Source of the DNA: Scolanthus callimorphus
Lineage: Eukaryota > Cnidaria > Anthozoa > Actiniaria > Edwardsiidae
Direction of reading: 5' to 3'
DNA length: 64,000 bases
Assembly (NCBI GenBank): GCA_033964015.1
Contig: CM066924.1
Span: 22,564,280 to 22,628,279, forward strand
In this document: positions 61,101 through 64,000 of the stretch, piece by piece
Numbering within the stretch: the stretch's first letter is position 1
How the letters are laid out: each line of letters starts with the position of its first letter
Position numbers and translations under genes: made by a program
The notes under the pieces: generated by a model
The model's input: only the letters and a program-made list of their open reading frames with translations
Told to the model about the DNA's origin: nothing
Database searches by the model: none

Positions 61101-64000
61101 TTTTTCAACGTCAAGCAGAATTTTCCGCGCGTGTCTGTGAAGCCAGCCTCTTTCGCAGCCATCTCCTGATTTTTATACCAGCTGGCCTAACTGCGGCTGA
61201 ACCTCGCCCCTGTCTTAGAATCAAATAACCTCGGGTGGACAAAGCGACATGGCAGAATACAGGCAATCATGAACCATGACTTTGAATTGGGAAAGACCAA
61301 GTGCCCTGTTGACGACTGAACTAAATGAAACTCGGACTCTTAGATTAGTTGATATTGTTGTTGTAAACGGTTACCCTGTGGTAAATGCGGTAGCTCCAGA
61401 TATTATCGCGGGCTCAGAACATAGAGCATGACACAAACTAACCTTGAATTTTCGCTAAAAGGATGCATGTTCCAAGGAAAAAGAAACGCGTGTCCCTTCA
61501 TTTTGACATTTATCATCAGTGCCCCGCCGCGTAATGTTTTCCCATGTCTGATCACGTGGCATTCATTTGAGTTTGGGTTGCTACCATATTAATATATCCT
61601 TCGGTGGGTAGCAGAAAAACAAATAGATAACTCATGGAAATGCCACGTGATTTGAAATGGGACAACATTACGCCAAAGTAAAGAGGTCTGTTACAACAGT
61701 CCCCCTAAATATCTTGCCATGATGGGTAACAGGGCCCCCATATGTAGAAGTATAACAGTAATAGGGATTTTACAATCCTTCTGCGCATGATCATGTCCTG
61801 ACCTGGGTGAAAGCAGGGGTTTTTGCTGACCACCACATCCCCTATCAGCGTCGTGATCCCTTTACTCGGGTCTGCGATGTCTGTTGTGTATCGGATGAAC
61901 ACCTGACCATACTCGAGGCTTCCAGTCTCGTCTAGAACACCTGGAAAACAATTTTGAGGCTCATATGAAGACAATGTAGCCAAAACGGTCGCGAAAAACT
62001 CTGGAAAATTGATCAAAACTTGCAGATATTCGAGAAACATCGTTCGCCATTTTGTTTTTGTTCCCGGCCGAGGGGCCAGACTTGAACACCACAGGCAACC
62101 CGCGCGGATTTGCATAAAAACGAGAGCAATTTCTTGAGATGCTGTGATGGGCCAAAATCTTGTACCAGAGTAATATCAGGCATAGTTAAATTATGTTTGC
62201 ATAGATGTTACGCATTAACTGTAGGAATACCAAACACAAACACATTCACAAGCCTCCCCCGCGAGGCAATGAATCGGGGAGCTCTGGGTACGAGAATGTG
62301 TGAATGAAATGCAGACTTACCCATCATTAAGCGCCCATGGGTTTCTGGGACAGCGATCCGGGCTCTTCTCAGCAAATCTCCCAACTTGCTTCTATAGATA
62401 GCCAGCAATAACGAGCGGTAAAACGGCTCGCATGTGGCGTTGATTCCACTTTGTCGCAATGCCGAGATTTTTAGTCCGCCCGCGATGTTGGCGCGACTGA
62501 GCGTCTCCAAGGCAACTGTCTCGAACAGCAGCATGGAAGCGAGTCTCATCAGCATGGTGTCCTGTAGTTTGATGAAAACCTCATCCGGGACATCAAGACC
62601 CGAGAGGAGAGTGATGCATTGACGGTTGAGATACAGCAAATCTAGCGAGAATAATAATTTACACAATTTACATTCTATATTCCTCATAAGATTGAAGAGT
62701 CGTGTAAGAGCACCTGGAATTTCACGGTGGGCGCACAATTTTGCATGTAGTTCTTGTAACGAGAAACGTCGGCTTGACTAGATTTTATCTAGACAACAAG
62801 AGTTCGCCAAACTATTGACCCAATTAGAGTTTTGCGCTGTTTCGCCTGGCTTATCTGCAGTAGCGCCGTACGCAGCCTATATAAGCCTGTAGGCACAGGA
62901 CTGTAAATTTGTGGGATGACTTTGGTACAAGTACTGCATTCATGAGCTTGGCCCGTTTATTTTTGCCCAATCCTTCGTATGCCTGAGGCTGTGACTGCAA
63001 ATTTTAAAAGTCGACCTGCGCACGCCCCAGCACTGAACGAAAACAAGACAGAAAGCCACTCGACTGCAATAGGAGAAACACGGCAAGACTCTGATTGGCT
63101 CATAAGCTATGACTGGCGGAACAACAAAGCCAGAACCGATGTTTTATTTGAAAACGCGAGTCACAATGCAACGACAACTGTAACTCATAAAAAAAGTTGA
63201 ATTTCTTACTTGGTCTGGTCGCCTCACATATCTCCAACGCCTCATGGTCGGAATCAAACTTGCGCATGCTCTGTCTGTACTGCAGAATTTTACGCGTGTC
63301 TCCTCCACGGAGACTGGGATCGACTGCCAGCATTCCCTTGCACCCCGCGTAACGGATTTGGTATGCAGATGGTCTACGCTCTAATCCCAAGCTCTTCGCG
63401 ACCTATTGAAACAACAGATTTTTTGGAATGGGCTGGTTACGTGCGAGGAGAGGACCCTCGGCCTGGCGCGCGAGGATGCACTTGTGTCGACGCTGCCCCA
63501 TCCTGACGGTCAAATCGCGAATGACAATCATTAATGAAGCAAATGCGAGATTTGCAGCATGAATAACGGGATGAGAGAGAATCACAAAATACCATTTTCT
63601 TTACCTTTTCCCCAAGTGCTTTGCTGATTTTCCCGATTCCGTCCGAAAACGTGTATGTGCCACTTCTGTAATTCCCGCAACATTTGAAGTATACATCTTT
63701 GTATTCTTTGGTGATTTCAGGGATCTCGGACACATCTACGCCACTATCCAGACTCACTTCAACCGCTTTCTTGGTCGACGAAAAGCACTGCCCCATCCGG
63801 GACACATAGGTTGCTACGCAACGGATGCCTTTTAGCTCCCCTAGTGAGTTCCGAATGTTAGCGGAACAATTCATACCGTCATGCGCGTACAGCCATGCAC
63901 CGTGTTGTCTTAGCTGACTGTTAGAACAAGCTAAGAATTCAAAATGGCGGCCGCTGATTTGGAATCCCTCTGAAAGCAAGTCCCTCACTCTGGCCTTCAG
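52173..64000 (-). CDS. RdRP: Cellular RNA-dependent RNA polymerase (RNAi-type), 3' 17 exons
   Basis: Exons: 63605-64000 (continues right), 63210-63402, 62321-62641, 61803-61940, 60672-60921, 60382-60463, 60080-60230, 59434-59696, 57663-58729, 56847-56985, 56171-56306, 55531-55696, 55178-55322, 54761-54831, 54075-54453, 52345-52826, 52173-52283; 4,490 nt, in phase throughout if one base is added in exon 60672-60921 (1,496 residues). Core motifs: [82 protein letters not shown], catalytic [14 protein letters not shown] (DLDGD at 60808-60794), [35 protein letters not shown]. By family (QDE-1/EGO-1/plant RDR) it copies RNA into double-stranded RNA for small-RNA amplification. Residues beyond about 745 are an unusual extension of about 750 aa. 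Odd: a GC-AG intron after 59434, and a run of five G at 60757-60761 that breaks the frame. Confidence 0.94.
52998..53121. mobile_element. Hairpin element in an RdRP intron
   Basis: AAATTTCCAGAGGTTTTGAG and GACTCTTATTTACCAC on the left return as complements on the right. About 120 bp. Confidence 0.7.
53768..54063. mobile_element. Paired inverted repeats around AGACC/TAAACCAACTAG
   Basis: A hairpin with arms AATTAGACCTC and GCTATGAT (53768-53876) overlaps a second with ends TTTAGTATAAACCAACTAG and complement (53872-54063). The second ends about 12 bp from RdRP exon 54075-54453. Confidence 0.6.
54684..54752. repeat. ATT/TTA microsatellite
   Basis: Imperfect TAT/ATT repeats end 9 bp before the donor side of RdRP exon 54761-54831. 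Confidence 0.75.
56519..56840 (-). mobile_element. tRNA-derived SINE, copy 3, beside an RdRP splice donor
   Basis: The body (GCAGCTCGTAAGCTGAATTA, GAGGGTGGTCACTGCCAGAG, AACTGGGCAGGG) matches the SINE at 17246. The B box is degraded. On the minus strand the head starts just after GTATGG, the donor of exon 56847-56985. Confidence 0.7.
58820..59118. mobile_element. Inverted-repeat element with CTTGCGCTTGCG words
   Basis: Repeated CTTGCGCTTGYG words and their complements, plus GTGTAAACCACATAAG. It is the intact relative of the element interrupted by the LINE at 29623. Confidence 0.6.
61529..61673. mobile_element. Short MITE, relative of 5145-5608
   Basis: Ends GCGTAATGTTTTCCCAT and complement, with ATCACGTGGCATT next to them. 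145 bp against 464 bp for the related element, which has an extra internal hairpin. It is in an RdRP intron. Confidence 0.75.
62819..63120. mobile_element. Degraded MITE, 'CTTGCCCTGTTTCG' family
   Basis: GCTGTTTCGCCTGG at the left and GAAACACGGCAAGACTCTGA on the right, ending GGCGGAAC-like, resemble the elements at 14687 and 16704 with more divergence. It is in an RdRP intron. Confidence 0.5.

Overview
This is eukaryotic nuclear DNA from an animal. The best guess is an anthozoan cnidarian such as a stony coral. Reasons: many short exons with GT-AG introns, AT-rich introns packed with short inverted-repeat transposons, single-copy genes that resemble their vertebrate counterparts (DAZAP1, LRRC61, TIPIN, a prostaglandin-type receptor), and a cellular RNA-dependent RNA polymerase, a gene kept in only a few animal lineages including cnidarians. 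The species cannot be named from sequence alone.

Layout, left to right. 78-2811 (-): 5' part of a secreted CUB-MAM protein, running off the left edge. 2812-7697: no gene supported; MITEs and a 27-bp minisatellite. 7698-12509 (-): two-exon prostanoid-receptor-like GPCR whose 3' end touches the minisatellite. 12510-15788: repeats. 15789-29014 (-): 13-exon DAZAP1 orthologue, reconstructed in full (426 aa). 29623-34848 (+): decayed full-length L1/Tx1-type LINE sitting inside a MITE. 36390-44842 (-): LRRC61 orthologue; one intron holds a 4.7-kb palindrome nested in another transposon. 45458-50535 (+): TIPIN orthologue, head-to-head with LRRC61. 52173-64000 (-): 3' 1,496 codons of a cellular RdRP, running off the right edge.

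Exons were assembled by hand from splice signals, reading phase and family resemblance. The coding sums are multiples of three for DAZAP1 (1,281 nt). For TIPIN and RdRP they become multiples of three only if one missing base is assumed in a short G or C run; these are probable assembly errors or disabling alleles.

Functionally the genes are unrelated neighbours: extracellular adhesion, lipid-mediator signalling, mRNA binding, replication-fork protection (TIPIN) and small-RNA amplification (RdRP). The most notable item is the RdRP, with an intact catalytic DLDGD motif and an unusual C-terminal extension of about 750 residues, part of which looks like a degenerate nucleotidyltransferase / poly(A)-polymerase-like module.
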